DNA of 64,000 nucleotides from Bradyrhizobium xenonodulans (GTDB lineage: Bacteria > Pseudomonadota > Alphaproteobacteria > Rhizobiales > Xanthobacteraceae). The position numbers and the translations under genes are program-made. This document shows, piece after piece, positions 46,906 to 55,841 of the stretch (within the stretch, counting starts at the first letter, position 1; each line of letters begins with the position of its first letter). The stretch is from NCBI RefSeq assembly GCF_027594865.1, contig NZ_CP089391.1, forward strand, positions 496,001 to 560,000. The letters are read 5' to 3'. The notes below the pieces were generated by a model that saw only the letters and a program-made list of their open reading frames with translations, was not told where the DNA came from and searched no databases.

Positions 46906-48068
46906 GGCGATCGCCTTCCGATGGCGACTCCCGTGAACGTCTGGTTCACGTGCATCGAGCCGAACTGTTCGCCATAGGTATGAAAACCGACCACCCGATT
47001 CTGGCGGTAGAGCTCGGACATGTCACGGGCGAGCTGGTGCTGCTCGGCGTCGAGCCGGCGCAGCAGGCATTCGAAGCCGATATAGAGCGAGACGTCGCCG
47101 ATCTGGTCGCGCGTTTCGGCGAAGGCCTCGCGCGTCGTGCCGACAAGGCTGAGCGAGGCCGCCGCCGTCAGCACCATGCCTTCGTCGATGGCGCAAAAGA
47201 AGTGCAGGGAGCCATCCGGCTCGACACGCTGGATCGACCGCGCGTAGTAGGAGCCGCCGACGCGGACCAGCACCGGATGCGAGGCAAACGAGAACGGATC
47301 GAGCTTGGCATCCATGATCCCGACGACGCGGGAATATTCCTGGGCTGCCGGCTCGGCGTTCAGCTCCCTGACGGTTCTGCTCTCGATATCGGCCTCGGTG
47401 ACAACCATCTTCTGCGGCCGCGGTTCGAAATTGTCGCACTTGAAAACCCGGAACGGCAGCGACGTGTTCAGGAGAATTAGAAGAGCGGCGTTGGTATGCG
47501 CCTTGCCGTCGACGAACACCCAGGTCTTCTCGAAGCGCATCCCGTCGCCGGCAGATCCACCCACGATCGGAATGTCGTCCAGCGAGGCATAGATCGCGGA
47601 CATGACCGCCTCTTCGCGGCGGCACAGGCCGTCGATCAGCACCAGTCCGAACGAATTTCCGCGCTCGACCTGCGAGGGCACCCGCAGCAGTTCCTGCCGA
47701 AGCTCGGCGCCGATCCTGCGGCCGTCCTCGACGCGAAAACCGTCGAGATTGAGAATCGGGCGAGCCACGGCCGAGAAGTCGGCGCGACTGAAGGCGAGGG
47801 CGACGACGCTGTTCTCGTCCCAGCCGTCAGGGGCGAGCTCGCCTGCGGTCGTGCAACCACAGACCGGGATCCCGTCAAATCGTCGGCTGATCTCCCCGAT
47901 GAATTGATGGGGATCGTAGCTGGGAGAGACGAAGAGCAGGATCAGCGCCAGGTCGTCGGATGGAAGCTGCGTGACGAGCTCGGCAACGGCTTGCTCGGCG
48001 CCCGCGGCCTTCGACTTCGCGACGGCAACGCCAGACGTATCGCCAAACCGAAAGTCGGTTTGCCCCAC
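46902..48068 (-). CDS. FIST-domain sensory protein
   Basis: The 388-residue protein starts at GTG with an ideal AGGAGG 8 bases upstream; a TTG at 48107 is in frame but lacks such a site. FIST-N spans about 30-210 (ALILLFVSPSYDPHQFIGEIS, IPVCGCTTAGELAPDGW, IPIVGGSAGDGMRFEKTWVFVDG). FIST-C spans about 230-375, ending FHTYGEQFGSMHVNQTFTGVAIG, where the family has a similar G-E-hydrophobic pattern. FIST domains are proposed ligand sensors linked to signalling proteins. It overlaps and precedes the soluble hybrid kinase, for which it is the probable input protein. Confidence 0.85.
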   Translation of the reverse strand: MGQTDFRFGDTSGVAVAKSKAAGAEQAVAELVTQLPSDDLALILLFVSPSYDPHQFIGEISRRFDGIPVCGCTTAGELAPDGWDENSVVALAFSRADFSAVARPILNLDGFRVEDGRRIGAELRQELLRVPSQVERGNSFGLVLIDGLCRREEAVMSAIYASLDDIPIVGGSAGDGMRFEKTWVFVDGKAHTNAALLILLNTSLPFRVFKCDNFEPRPQKMVVTEADIESRTVRELNAEPAAQEYSRVVGIMDAKLDPFSFASHPVLVRVGGSYYARSIQRVEPDGSLHFFCAIDEGMVLTAAASLSLVGTTREAFAETRDQIGDVSLYIGFECLLRRLDAEQHQLARDMSELYRQNRVVGFHTYGEQFGSMHVNQTFTGVAIGRRSP

Positions 48069-48300
48069 TCCGTTTCCCTCCTCGAGGACCGCTTGGTCTG
48101 GTGCCAAGTGCCGGTCAAGTGCTCAAAGAGTATGGCTTTTTTCATCTGGTCGCAATACGGCGACCAGACCCGCGGGGCGCGCGAGCTCCGCACGAATGCG
48201 ACCTTTGCCGGAAGGCGGACGAATTTACCGCCCCTTATTCATTCCGCCTTAGTTTTACGCATCCGGGTCTGGAGGCGGGGCGCCTCCGGATCGCGGTCGA

Positions 48301-50358
48301 ATGAAAATGGGGGTGGGAATGTCCGGGCGTATCGCGTCGCCGTCGAAGCGCACAATATTTCCGACCCTCAGGTTCCGCGCCAAGATTATTTTGGGCTTTG
48401 CCGTCGTGCTGGCGATCTCCGCCGGCAGCATGGCCTTCTCCTATTTCGGCTTTGAGCGGGTCTCGTCCGGGGTCGGGTCCTACCGCACCAGCGTTTCGGA
48501 GGCCGACCTCGCCCGCAACATCGACCGCGAGCTGCTAGGCTATCGTTCGGCCGCCCGCTATTTCGTGGTGACCGGCAAGGAAGACGACGCAAAGGCGGCG
48601 CTGGATGCCGAGGCCAGCCTGAAGAATGCCATCGATCAGGCGATCAAGAATGCCAAGAAGCCGGCGCGGCTGGAGAGCCTCGACAAGCTCGCCAAGGAGT
48701 TTTCCAATTTCTCGGCGACCTTCGCCAAGATTCTGCAGGCCAAGCGCGACAGCGCGCTTCTGGTCCAGAACCAGCTCCAGCGCAACGCGAACCTCCTGAA
48801 ATACAAGCTCGACGACATCGGCAACAATGCCTCCGACGCGGAAGCGCAGGCGATCGAGTTCGGCACCAAGCAGGTCAACGCCCAGTTCCAGACCGCCAGT
48901 GCGGCGGCGAACAATTTCATCCTCAACTCGGACCAGGCCGTCGGAGCCAGTGCGATGGCACGGCTGAAATTCGTCGAGAACTCGCTCGGCGCGGTCTACT
49001 CCATGGACGACAAGATCGTCGCCGGTTTGAAGGACGCCAAGGCGCTGCTCGTGGCCTATCGCGAGTCGCTGGAGAAGCTGATCGCCAATGCCAAGCTGGT
49101 CGACGAGCTCGTGACCGAGATGAGCGGCTCGGCCGGTGCGATCCTGCAAGGAGCGACCGCCATGAAGGCGGACCTCGTCGCCGAACAGCAGCGGCTGGAT
49201 TCCGAGTCGGAGGCGACCATCGGGCGGACCGAGCAGCTCGTGCTGATGCTGGCCGTCGGCGGTACGCTGCTCGGTGCGATGCTGGCCTTCCTGCTCGGCA
49301 CCGGCATTTCGCGCCCGATGATCGCGATGTGCAAGGCGATGCGCGAGCTGGCGTCCGGCAATTTCGACGTCGTGCTGCCGGGGCTCGGCCGCAAGGACGA
49401 GATCGGCGAGATGGCCGGCGCGGTTGAAGAGTTCAAGGTGCAGGCCGTGGCCAAGGCGGAGCGCGATGCCGCCGCCAGCGAAGCCCAGAATAGAGAGCAG
49501 GCCGCGAGCCGCCGCTCCGAGCTGATTCGCTTTGCAGACGATTTCGAAAGCGCCGTCGGCGCCATCGTCTCCAACGTCTCATCCTCCGCCGTGCAGCTCG
49601 AATCGGCTGCGTCCACCCTGACGCGTACGGCCGAGACCACGCAGAGCCTGTCGAGCCAGGTTGCCGACGTGTCCGAGCAGGCCTCTTCCAACATGCAGTC
49701 GGTCGCGACCGCGACCGAAGAGCTGTCGGCTTCGGTCGAAGAGATCGGCCGCCAGGTCCGCGACTCCAGCCGCATTGCCGAAGCTGCCGTGGTCCAGGCC
49801 AAGGAAACCGATACGCGTATCGGCAAGCTATCCCACGCCGCTCAGCAGATCGGAGAGGTGGTCAAGCTGATCACGGCGATTGCCGAGCAGACCAACCTTC
49901 TCGCGCTCAACGCCACCATCGAGGCGGCGCGCGCCGGCGAGGCCGGCCGCGGCTTTGCGGTGGTCGCCAGCGAGGTGAAGTCCCTGGCCAGCCAGACCGC
50001 GAAAGCCACCGACGAGATTTCCTCGCACATCACGGGCATGCAGGGTGCCACGGCCGAATCGGTCGCCGCGATCAAGGAGATCGGCGCGACCATCGGCCAG
50101 ATTTCGTCGATCTCGACCTCGATCGCGAGCGCGGTGGAAGAGCAGGGCGCGGCGACCCAGGAGATCGCCCGCAGCGTCCAGACCGTCGCGCAGGGCACCC
50201 AGACCGCCGCCACCGATATCGGCCAGGTCAACCGCGGCGCCGCCGAAACCGGCTCAGCCTCGGAAGAGGTGCTGAACTCGGCCAAGACCCTCTCCAGCGA
50301 AAGCAACCGCCTGCGCGCCGAGCTCGATCGGTTCATGGCGAATATCCGGGCGGCGTAA
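48301..50358 (+). CDS. Methyl-accepting chemotaxis protein with helical-bundle sensor, first of a tandem pair
   Basis: The 685-residue chemoreceptor has TM1 at about 27-48 and a long four-helix-bundle periplasmic sensor at about 50-305. TM2 lies at about 310-332, HAMP at about 335-385 ([41 protein letters not shown]), and the signalling domain ends near 680. The conserved hairpin tip is intact ([37 protein letters not shown]). No CheR-binding pentapeptide is seen at the C-terminus. An internal ATG at 48319 is an equally likely start. The ligand is unknown. Part of its DNA is identical to the next gene. Confidence 0.9.
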   Translation: MKMGVGMSGRIASPSKRTIFPTLRFRAKIILGFAVVLAISAGSMAFSYFGFERVSSGVGSYRTSVSEADLARNIDRELLGYRSAARYFVVTGKEDDAKAALDAEASLKNAIDQAIKNAKKPARLESLDKLAKEFSNFSATFAKILQAKRDSALLVQNQLQRNANLLKYKLDDIGNNASDAEAQAIEFGTKQVNAQFQTASAAANNFILNSDQAVGASAMARLKFVENSLGAVYSMDDKIVAGLKDAKALLVAYRESLEKLIANAKLVDELVTEMSGSAGAILQGATAMKADLVAEQQRLDSESEATIGRTEQLVLMLAVGGTLLGAMLAFLLGTGISRPMIAMCKAMRELASGNFDVVLPGLGRKDEIGEMAGAVEEFKVQAVAKAERDAAASEAQNREQAASRRSELIRFADDFESAVGAIVSNVSSSAVQLESAASTLTRTAETTQSLSSQVADVSEQASSNMQSVATATEELSASVEEIGRQVRDSSRIAEAAVVQAKETDTRIGKLSHAAQQIGEVVKLITAIAEQTNLLALNATIEAARAGEAGRGFAVVASEVKSLASQTAKATDEISSHITGMQGATAESVAAIKEIGATIGQISSISTSIASAVEEQGAATQEIARSVQTVAQGTQTAATDIGQVNRGAAETGSASEEVLNSAKTLSSESNRLRAELDRFMANIRAA

Positions 50359-50560
50359 GCCGCGCTGTAGCGCCATCCACCAACGCGTCGATTGTCGCCG
50401 GTTTACTCTGCTTTAACGGCGCGTTGGCGACCGCCCCCGCGTCATCTAACCGCCAGTTGCGGCGCCACAAATTTACCACAGCTTATCCTTTGCCCCGTAA
50501 CGTGCCGGAGAGTCGGGGAGCGGGCTGCTTCCCGGCTGCGCCTGGTTTTCCGCGAATGGA

Positions 50561-52606
50561 ATGGGGTGGGGAATGCCCGTCAAGTCGAAACCGAACACAT
50601 CGAAGCTGCTCACCTTGCGTTTTCGCGCAAAAATCATCCTCGGTTTCGTGGCGGTGCTCGCCATCCTCGCCGTCAGCATGGCTTTTGCCTATTTCGGCTT
50701 CGAGCGGATCCAGGGCGCCGTAGCCTCCTACCGAACCAGCGTGTCCGAAGCGGATCTTGCGCGAACCGTCGATCGCGAGCTGATCAGCTACCAGGGGCTG
50801 GCGCGGGCCTATACGATGACCGGCGCGGCCGATGACGAGACCGCGGCCAAGGCGGCCGAAGAGAATCTGAAGGGCGCGATCGCCAAGTCGATGGCCGCGA
50901 CCACCGGTGCGGCGCGCCGCGAGCAGGTCGGCAAGCTCGAGGCCGAGTTCCAGAGCTTTACAAAGGTGTTCAGCGAGATCATCACGCTGACGCGCGCGAA
51001 CAACAAGATCGCGGCGGACGAGCTCAACAGCGTCGGCAACAAGATTCGCTTCAAATTCGACGATCTCGCCGACACCGCGGCGCTCGCCGGGCTCGCATCG
51101 GTTCAGACCACGGCCAAGGACATCACGTCGCAATATCTGGCGGTTTCCACCTCGGTCAGCGCCTTCGTCGCCAAGCCGGAGCCGAAGACCGCCGACGGCG
51201 TGATCGCCCGTATCAAGTTCCTGGAGACCCTGCTGGTCTCGATCTATGCCAACGACCAGAAGATCACTGACCGCGTCACCGAGATCGGCAATCTGCTGAA
51301 GCAGTACCGCACCTCCTTCTCGAAGCTCACCGAGAACGTGAAAGTCATCGTCAAGTCGAACGGCGAGATGACCAAGACCGCGGCGACCATCCTGAAGCTC
51401 TCGGCCGAGCTGAAGTCGGATCTCTCAGCCGATCAGCAGCGCATCGAGGCGGGTGCCAATGCCACCATCGTCGAGACCGAGCGGCTGATGCTGATGATGG
51501 CGCTGGGCGGCCTCACCATCGGCGCCGTGCTGGCCCTGATGCTCGGCAACGGCATTTCGCGCCCGATGATCGCGATGTGCAAGGCGATGCGCGAGCTGGC
51601 GTCCGGCAATTTCGACGTCGTGCTGCCGGGGCTCGGCCGCAAGGACGAGATCGGCGAGATGGCCGGCGCGGTTGAAGAGTTCAAGGTGCAGGCCGTGGCC
51701 AAGGCGGAGCGCGATGCCGCCGCCAGCGAAGCCCAGAATAGAGAGCAGGCCGCGAGCCGCCGCTCCGAGCTGATTCGCTTTGCAGACGATTTCGAAAGCG
51801 CCGTCGGCGCCATCGTCTCCAACGTCTCATCCTCCGCCGTGCAGCTCGAATCGGCTGCGTCCACGCTGACGCGTACGGCCGAGACCACGCAGAGCCTGTC
51901 GAACCAGGTCGCCGGCGTCTCCGAGCAGGCCTCCAGCAACATGCAATCGGTCGCAACCGCGACCGAAGAGCTGTCGGCTTCGGTCGAAGAGATCGGCCGT
52001 CAGGTCCGCGACTCCAGCCGCATTGCCGAAGCTGCCGTGGTCCAGGCCAAGGAAACCGATACGCGTATCGGCAAGCTGTCCCATGCCGCTCAGCAGATCG
52101 GCGAAGTCGTCAAGCTGATCACGGCGATTGCCGAGCAGACCAACCTTCTGGCGCTCAACGCCACCATCGAGGCGGCACGTGCCGGCGAGGCCGGCCGTGG
52201 CTTTGCGGTGGTCGCCAGCGAAGTGAAGTCGCTGGCGAGCCAGACGGCGAAGGCGACGGACGAAATCTCCTCCCACATCATGGGGATGCAGGGCGCAACC
52301 GCAGAGTCGGTCGCCGCGATCAAGGAGATTGGTGCGACCATCGGCCAGATCTCGTCGATCTCGACGTCGATTGCCAGCGCCGTCGAGCAGCAGGGTGCGG
52401 CGACGCAGGAGATCGCGCGCAGCGTCCAGACCGTGGCGCAGGGCACCCAGACCGCCGCCACCGATATCGGCCAGGTCAACCGCGGCGCCGCCGAAACCGG
52501 CTCGGCCTCGGAAGAGGTGCTGAACTCGGCCAGGTCGCTGTCATCGGAAAGCACCCGCCTGCGCGCCGAGCTCGATCGGTTCATGGGGAATATCCGGGCG
52601 GCGTAG
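50561..52606 (+). CDS. Methyl-accepting chemotaxis protein, second of a tandem pair
   Basis: The 681-residue chemoreceptor has the same layout as its neighbour: TM1 about 21-43, a helical periplasmic sensor to about 305, TM2 about 308-330, HAMP and the signalling domain. The sensor halves have diverged strongly, while the signalling halves are near-identical, including 314 bp of perfect DNA identity from HAMP onward (51551-51864). So the two receptors probably sense different ligands through a common output. A start at 50573 is possible. Both genes begin with the same ATG-rich GGGGTGGGGA pattern. Confidence 0.9.
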   Translation: MGWGMPVKSKPNTSKLLTLRFRAKIILGFVAVLAILAVSMAFAYFGFERIQGAVASYRTSVSEADLARTVDRELISYQGLARAYTMTGAADDETAAKAAEENLKGAIAKSMAATTGAARREQVGKLEAEFQSFTKVFSEIITLTRANNKIAADELNSVGNKIRFKFDDLADTAALAGLASVQTTAKDITSQYLAVSTSVSAFVAKPEPKTADGVIARIKFLETLLVSIYANDQKITDRVTEIGNLLKQYRTSFSKLTENVKVIVKSNGEMTKTAATILKLSAELKSDLSADQQRIEAGANATIVETERLMLMMALGGLTIGAVLALMLGNGISRPMIAMCKAMRELASGNFDVVLPGLGRKDEIGEMAGAVEEFKVQAVAKAERDAAASEAQNREQAASRRSELIRFADDFESAVGAIVSNVSSSAVQLESAASTLTRTAETTQSLSNQVAGVSEQASSNMQSVATATEELSASVEEIGRQVRDSSRIAEAAVVQAKETDTRIGKLSHAAQQIGEVVKLITAIAEQTNLLALNATIEAARAGEAGRGFAVVASEVKSLASQTAKATDEISSHIMGMQGATAESVAAIKEIGATIGQISSISTSIASAVEQQGAATQEIARSVQTVAQGTQTAATDIGQVNRGAAETGSASEEVLNSARSLSSESTRLRAELDRFMGNIRAA

Positions 52607-52624
52607 AGACCGCTGGAATTACTC

Positions 52625-52714
52625 GTAGGGTGAATTAGCGTAGCGTAATCCACCACCTTGATTTCACTGCCGCGCCTAAAGCGGTGGGTTACGCCTTCGC
52701 CTAACCCACCCTAC
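52625..52714. repeat. GTAGGGTG-type palindromic repeat, diverged copy 3
   Basis: It opens GTAGGGTGAATTAGCG and closes ACCCACCCTAC, with inner arms GTAATCCACC and GGTGGGTTAC. The outer arms match copies 1 and 2 while the inner arms belong to a related subtype. It lies between the second chemoreceptor and the DUF3175 gene (convergent). Confidence 0.7.
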
Positions 52715-52718
52715 AATC

Positions 52719-53105
52719 TCACTCCCTCCCGAACGCCCGCTTCAATTCCACCTTCGCCCGCTCCAGCCGCGTGCGTTGTGTTTTCGGCAGCGTCTTGCCG
52801 GCACGATTGATGTAGAAGGTCAGCATCGACAATGCCGATCGGTAGGCGCCGGTCTTGCGGCGCGCGCTGTGCTCGGCCGAGCGCTTCAGCGAGGCCGCGA
52901 TCCTCCTTGCGCTGGTCAGCTTGAACACGCCTGGCTTGAGGTCGAGCGCATCGCTCTCCCTGGTCACGCGCTGCGACCAGCGCTTTGGCGTGGCGCGGTT
53001 CGTCCTCTTGCGCGCAGTGGTGCTACGCCTCGCGCTGGTCTTCCTGTGTGTCGTCTTTCGCGCGCCAGCTTTCGGCGAATGTGTCGTCTTTCTGACGTGA
53101 GCCAT
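52719..53105 (-). CDS. DUF3175 basic protein, probable stress protein
   Basis: The 128-residue protein is very basic. A Lys/Arg/Thr/Ser/His-rich N-terminal tail (about 1-40) is followed by the DUF3175 core (KRWSQRVTRESDALDLKPGVFKLTSARRIAASLKRSAEHSARRK and onward, ending KVELKRAFGRE). The composition suggests nucleic-acid binding. The family function is unknown. The ATG has AAGGAG upstream, and a perfect EcfG promoter ends 28 bases before it, so induction in the general stress response is likely. Confidence 0.8.
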   Translation of the reverse strand: MAHVRKTTHSPKAGARKTTHRKTSARRSTTARKRTNRATPKRWSQRVTRESDALDLKPGVFKLTSARRIAASLKRSAEHSARRKTGAYRSALSMLTFYINRAGKTLPKTQRTRLERAKVELKRAFGRE

Positions 53106-53132
53106 GCATCAACTCCTTGCGGCTCCATCGGA

Positions 53133-53157
53133 AACGGACGGTCCCAGCAGGCGTTCC
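53133..53157 (-). promoter_or_regulatory. Putative EcfG promoter for the DUF3175 gene, perfect consensus
   Basis: On the minus strand GGAAC (53157-53153), 16 bases, CGTT (53136-53133). Its -35 lies 4 bases from the -35 of the opposite promoter at 53162. Confidence 0.65.
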
Positions 53158-53161
53158 TGGG

Positions 53162-53186
53162 GGAACCTGCCCTTGCCGCGGACGTT
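53162..53186 (+). promoter_or_regulatory. Putative EcfG promoter for the MFS-otsB operon, perfect consensus
   Basis: GGAAC (53162-53166), 16 bases, CGTT (53183-53186). It lies about 100 bases before the MFS gene start at 53288. Confidence 0.65.
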
Positions 53187-53287
53187 GTCGCAGGTGGCAG
53201 GCAGAATGCCGCACCCCCATGATCGGATCAGCCTCGCCCACATCATGTGAACCGGGGCCACCTTCATTGGTCAAACGCAACAACGCG

Positions 53288-54775
53288 ATGGAATTGCAGC
53301 AAAGCCCAGCGCCGAACTATGGATCTGCGATCCCGGCGGCGGCCGCGACCGACCGCATCGTCGAGACCAGCATTCCCTCGCGGCTCGATGCGCTGCCGTG
53401 GAGCGGTTTTCACACCCGTGTCGTGCTGGCGCTCGGGATCACCTGGATTCTCGACGGGCTCGAGGTCACGCTGGCCGGCGCGCTCTCCGGCGCGCTCAAG
53501 CAGAGCCCGATGCTGCAGTTCTCCAATCTCGATCTCGGTATTGCCAACTCGGCCTATCTCGCCGGTGCGGTGCTTGGTGCGCTCGGCTTCGGCTGGCTTA
53601 CCGATCGGATTGGCCGCAAGAAATTGTTCTTCATTACCCTTGCCCTCTATCTCTCGGCGACGGCGGCGACCGCGTTGTCGTGGAATGTCGCGAGCTACGC
53701 GCTGTTCCGTTTCCTCACCGGCGCCGGCATCGGCGGCGAATACACCGCGATCAATTCGACGATTCAGGAGCTGGTGCCGGCGCGCTACCGCGGCTGGACC
53801 GATCTCGTGATCAACGGCAGCTTCTGGATCGGTGCCGCAATGGGCGCGGTGGCGGCCATCGTGCTGCTCGATCCCGCAACGATCGGCCCCGATCTCGGCT
53901 GGCGCCTTGCTTATCTCATCGGCGCGGCCATCGGCCTCGTGGTGTTGCTGATGCGGATGTGGATCCCGGAAAGTCCACGCTGGCTGATGATTCACGGCCG
54001 GCCCGATCAGGCTCATGCCATCGTCGACGAGATCGAGCGCTCGGTGATCGGACACGACCAGGATACGAGCGATGGCCGCTTCACGAAGATCCGCCTTCGG
54101 ATGCGCAGCCACACCCCGATCCGCGAGGTCGTGCACACGCTGTTCTCCACCTATCGCCAGCGCGCGCTGGTCGGCCTGGTGCTGATGAGCGCGCAGGCCT
54201 TCTTCTACAACGCGATCTTCTTCACTTTCGCCCTGATACTGACCGACTTCTACGGCATCAGTGCCGACCAGGTCGGCTGGTACATCCTGCCGTTCGCCGC
54301 CGGCAATTTCTTCGGCCCGCTGCTGCTCGGCCGTCTGTTCGACACGCTCGGCCGACGCGTCATGATCATGTTCACCTACGGCGTGTCGGGCCTGCTGCTG
54401 GCGCTCTCGGGCTATCTGTTCTCGATCGGCGCGCTGAGCGCGCAGGGGCAGACGATTGCCTGGATGGTCATCTTTTTCTTTGCCTCGCCCGCCGCGAGCG
54501 CGGCTTACCTGACCGTCAGCGAGACGTTCCCCTTGGAAGTGCGCGCGCTGGCGATCGCGGTGTTCTATGCGGTCGGCACCGGCATCGGCGGCGTGATCGG
54601 ACCCGCGCTGTTCGGTGCGCTGATCGATACCGGATCACGCACCAGCGTGTTCGCCGGCTATCTGCTGGGGGCCTTCCTGATGATCGCGGCGGCGATCGTG
54701 GCGTGGCGCTACGCCGTCTCCGCGGAACGCAAATCGCTCGAACAAATCGCGCGGCCGCTTGCCTTTATGGAGTAG
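53288..54775 (+). CDS. MFS transporter (sugar-porter-like), stress operon
   Basis: The 495-residue protein has about twelve transmembrane helices in two halves. The intracellular MFS motif is GWLTDRIGRKKLFF after TM2, and its second-half counterpart is GRLFDTLGRRVMIM. PESPRWLMIHGR, typical of sugar and metabolite porters, follows TM6. The frame is open to 53117, but that part is Arg/Cys-rich and lies over the promoter, so the ATG at 53288 is used. otsB begins 3 bases after its stop, so the two are co-transcribed from an EcfG-type promoter. The substrate is unknown; trehalose, a compatible solute or an acid are possible. Confidence 0.85.
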   Translation: MELQQSPAPNYGSAIPAAAATDRIVETSIPSRLDALPWSGFHTRVVLALGITWILDGLEVTLAGALSGALKQSPMLQFSNLDLGIANSAYLAGAVLGALGFGWLTDRIGRKKLFFITLALYLSATAATALSWNVASYALFRFLTGAGIGGEYTAINSTIQELVPARYRGWTDLVINGSFWIGAAMGAVAAIVLLDPATIGPDLGWRLAYLIGAAIGLVVLLMRMWIPESPRWLMIHGRPDQAHAIVDEIERSVIGHDQDTSDGRFTKIRLRMRSHTPIREVVHTLFSTYRQRALVGLVLMSAQAFFYNAIFFTFALILTDFYGISADQVGWYILPFAAGNFFGPLLLGRLFDTLGRRVMIMFTYGVSGLLLALSGYLFSIGALSAQGQTIAWMVIFFFASPAASAAYLTVSETFPLEVRALAIAVFYAVGTGIGGVIGPALFGALIDTGSRTSVFAGYLLGAFLMIAAAIVAWRYAVSAERKSLEQIARPLAFME

Positions 54776-54778
54776 ACT

Positions 54779-55603
54779 ATGAAATCGGAACTCGCTGAAC
54801 TGGATCAGAAGCGCACCATGGTCGACGATGATGAAGCGCCCGACGCGGTGCCGGTGCCGCATGCACTCGTGCCGCATCTGGGCGAGACCGCGATCCTGCT
54901 CGATATCGACGGCACGCTGCTCGACCTGATGCCGACGCCGCGCGAGGTGTGGGTGCCGCCGGGCCTGTCGGAAACGCTGAACCGGTTGACGGAGCGCACC
55001 TCGGGCGCGCTGGCAATGGTCAGCGGCCGCTCGCTCAACGACATCGACCTGATCTTCGCGCCTGACGTGTTTCGCGCGGTCGCAGGTCACGGCGCGGAGA
55101 TGCGCTTGTCCGTGGACAATGAAGCGGACGATGTGCATGCGCCGCCGCTGGACAAGGAGCTGAAGCGGCGTCTGGCTGCGATCGCAAAGCTCAGCCCCGG
55201 CATTCTGCTCGAGGACAAAGGCTATTCGCTGGCGTTGCATTATCGCCTCGCGCCGCACGCGGAGAAGGCGATCTACGAAGCTGTCTCGCTGATCCGCGCC
55301 GACCTGCCCAACGCGCCGATCGAAGTGCTGCCGGGCAAGTTCGTTTGCGAGATCAAGCATTCCGGTTTCACCAAGGCAACCGGCGTGCGCGAACTGATGA
55401 AGCATGAACCCTTCAAAGGGCGCCGTCCGATCTTCATCGGCGACGACGTCACCGATGAAACGGTGTTCGCGATCATGCCCGACATGAACGGGCTGTCTTT
55501 CTCGGTCGGTCGCCGCGCCATGGGCGTCAACGGGCATTTCGATGCGCCGAACGATGTGCGCGCGTTCCTGGCGCGTCTGCTCGACGACACAAGGTTGGAA
55601 TAA
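54779..55603 (+). CDS. otsB: Trehalose-6-phosphate phosphatase
   Basis: This 274-residue HAD-superfamily enzyme dephosphorylates trehalose 6-phosphate to trehalose. Motif I is ILLDIDGTLLDL with nucleophile Asp42 and acid/base Asp44. Later motifs include MVSGRSLNDIDLIF, GHGAEMRL, EVLPGKFVCEIK and the metal motif FIGDDVTDETVF. The length is normal. It follows the MFS gene by 3 bases, so it shares that EcfG-type promoter. otsA, about 240 bases downstream, supplies its substrate. Confidence 0.95.
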   Translation: MKSELAELDQKRTMVDDDEAPDAVPVPHALVPHLGETAILLDIDGTLLDLMPTPREVWVPPGLSETLNRLTERTSGALAMVSGRSLNDIDLIFAPDVFRAVAGHGAEMRLSVDNEADDVHAPPLDKELKRRLAAIAKLSPGILLEDKGYSLALHYRLAPHAEKAIYEAVSLIRADLPNAPIEVLPGKFVCEIKHSGFTKATGVRELMKHEPFKGRRPIFIGDDVTDETVFAIMPDMNGLSFSVGRRAMGVNGHFDAPNDVRAFLARLLDDTRLE

Positions 55604-55783
55604 GGCACTGACATCTCGGAGCCACATTGTCGTCTGCGGTGTTCCCTTGTGCGCGCAATTGATGCTGCGCACCACCGACCAATAAAACAGACTTTGTCGA
55701 GGAAAATCGGTGGGTTCCCGCAAGGGAAACCTGTTCCAATGCGTGCGCCCGATTTTGGTGTCAATTCGTGCAAATGATGATCA

Positions 55784-55808
55784 GGAACCATATTGATGAA
55801 CGGCAGTT
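55784..55808 (+). promoter_or_regulatory. Putative EcfG promoter for otsA
   Basis: GGAAC (55784-55788), 16 bases, AGTT (55805-55808); one mismatch to the -10. It lies 34 bases before the chosen otsA start at 55842. The same variant occurs at 950-974. Confidence 0.5.
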
Positions 55809-55841
55809 AAACGGGGTGGAATGAACAGGAGGGGACGACCT

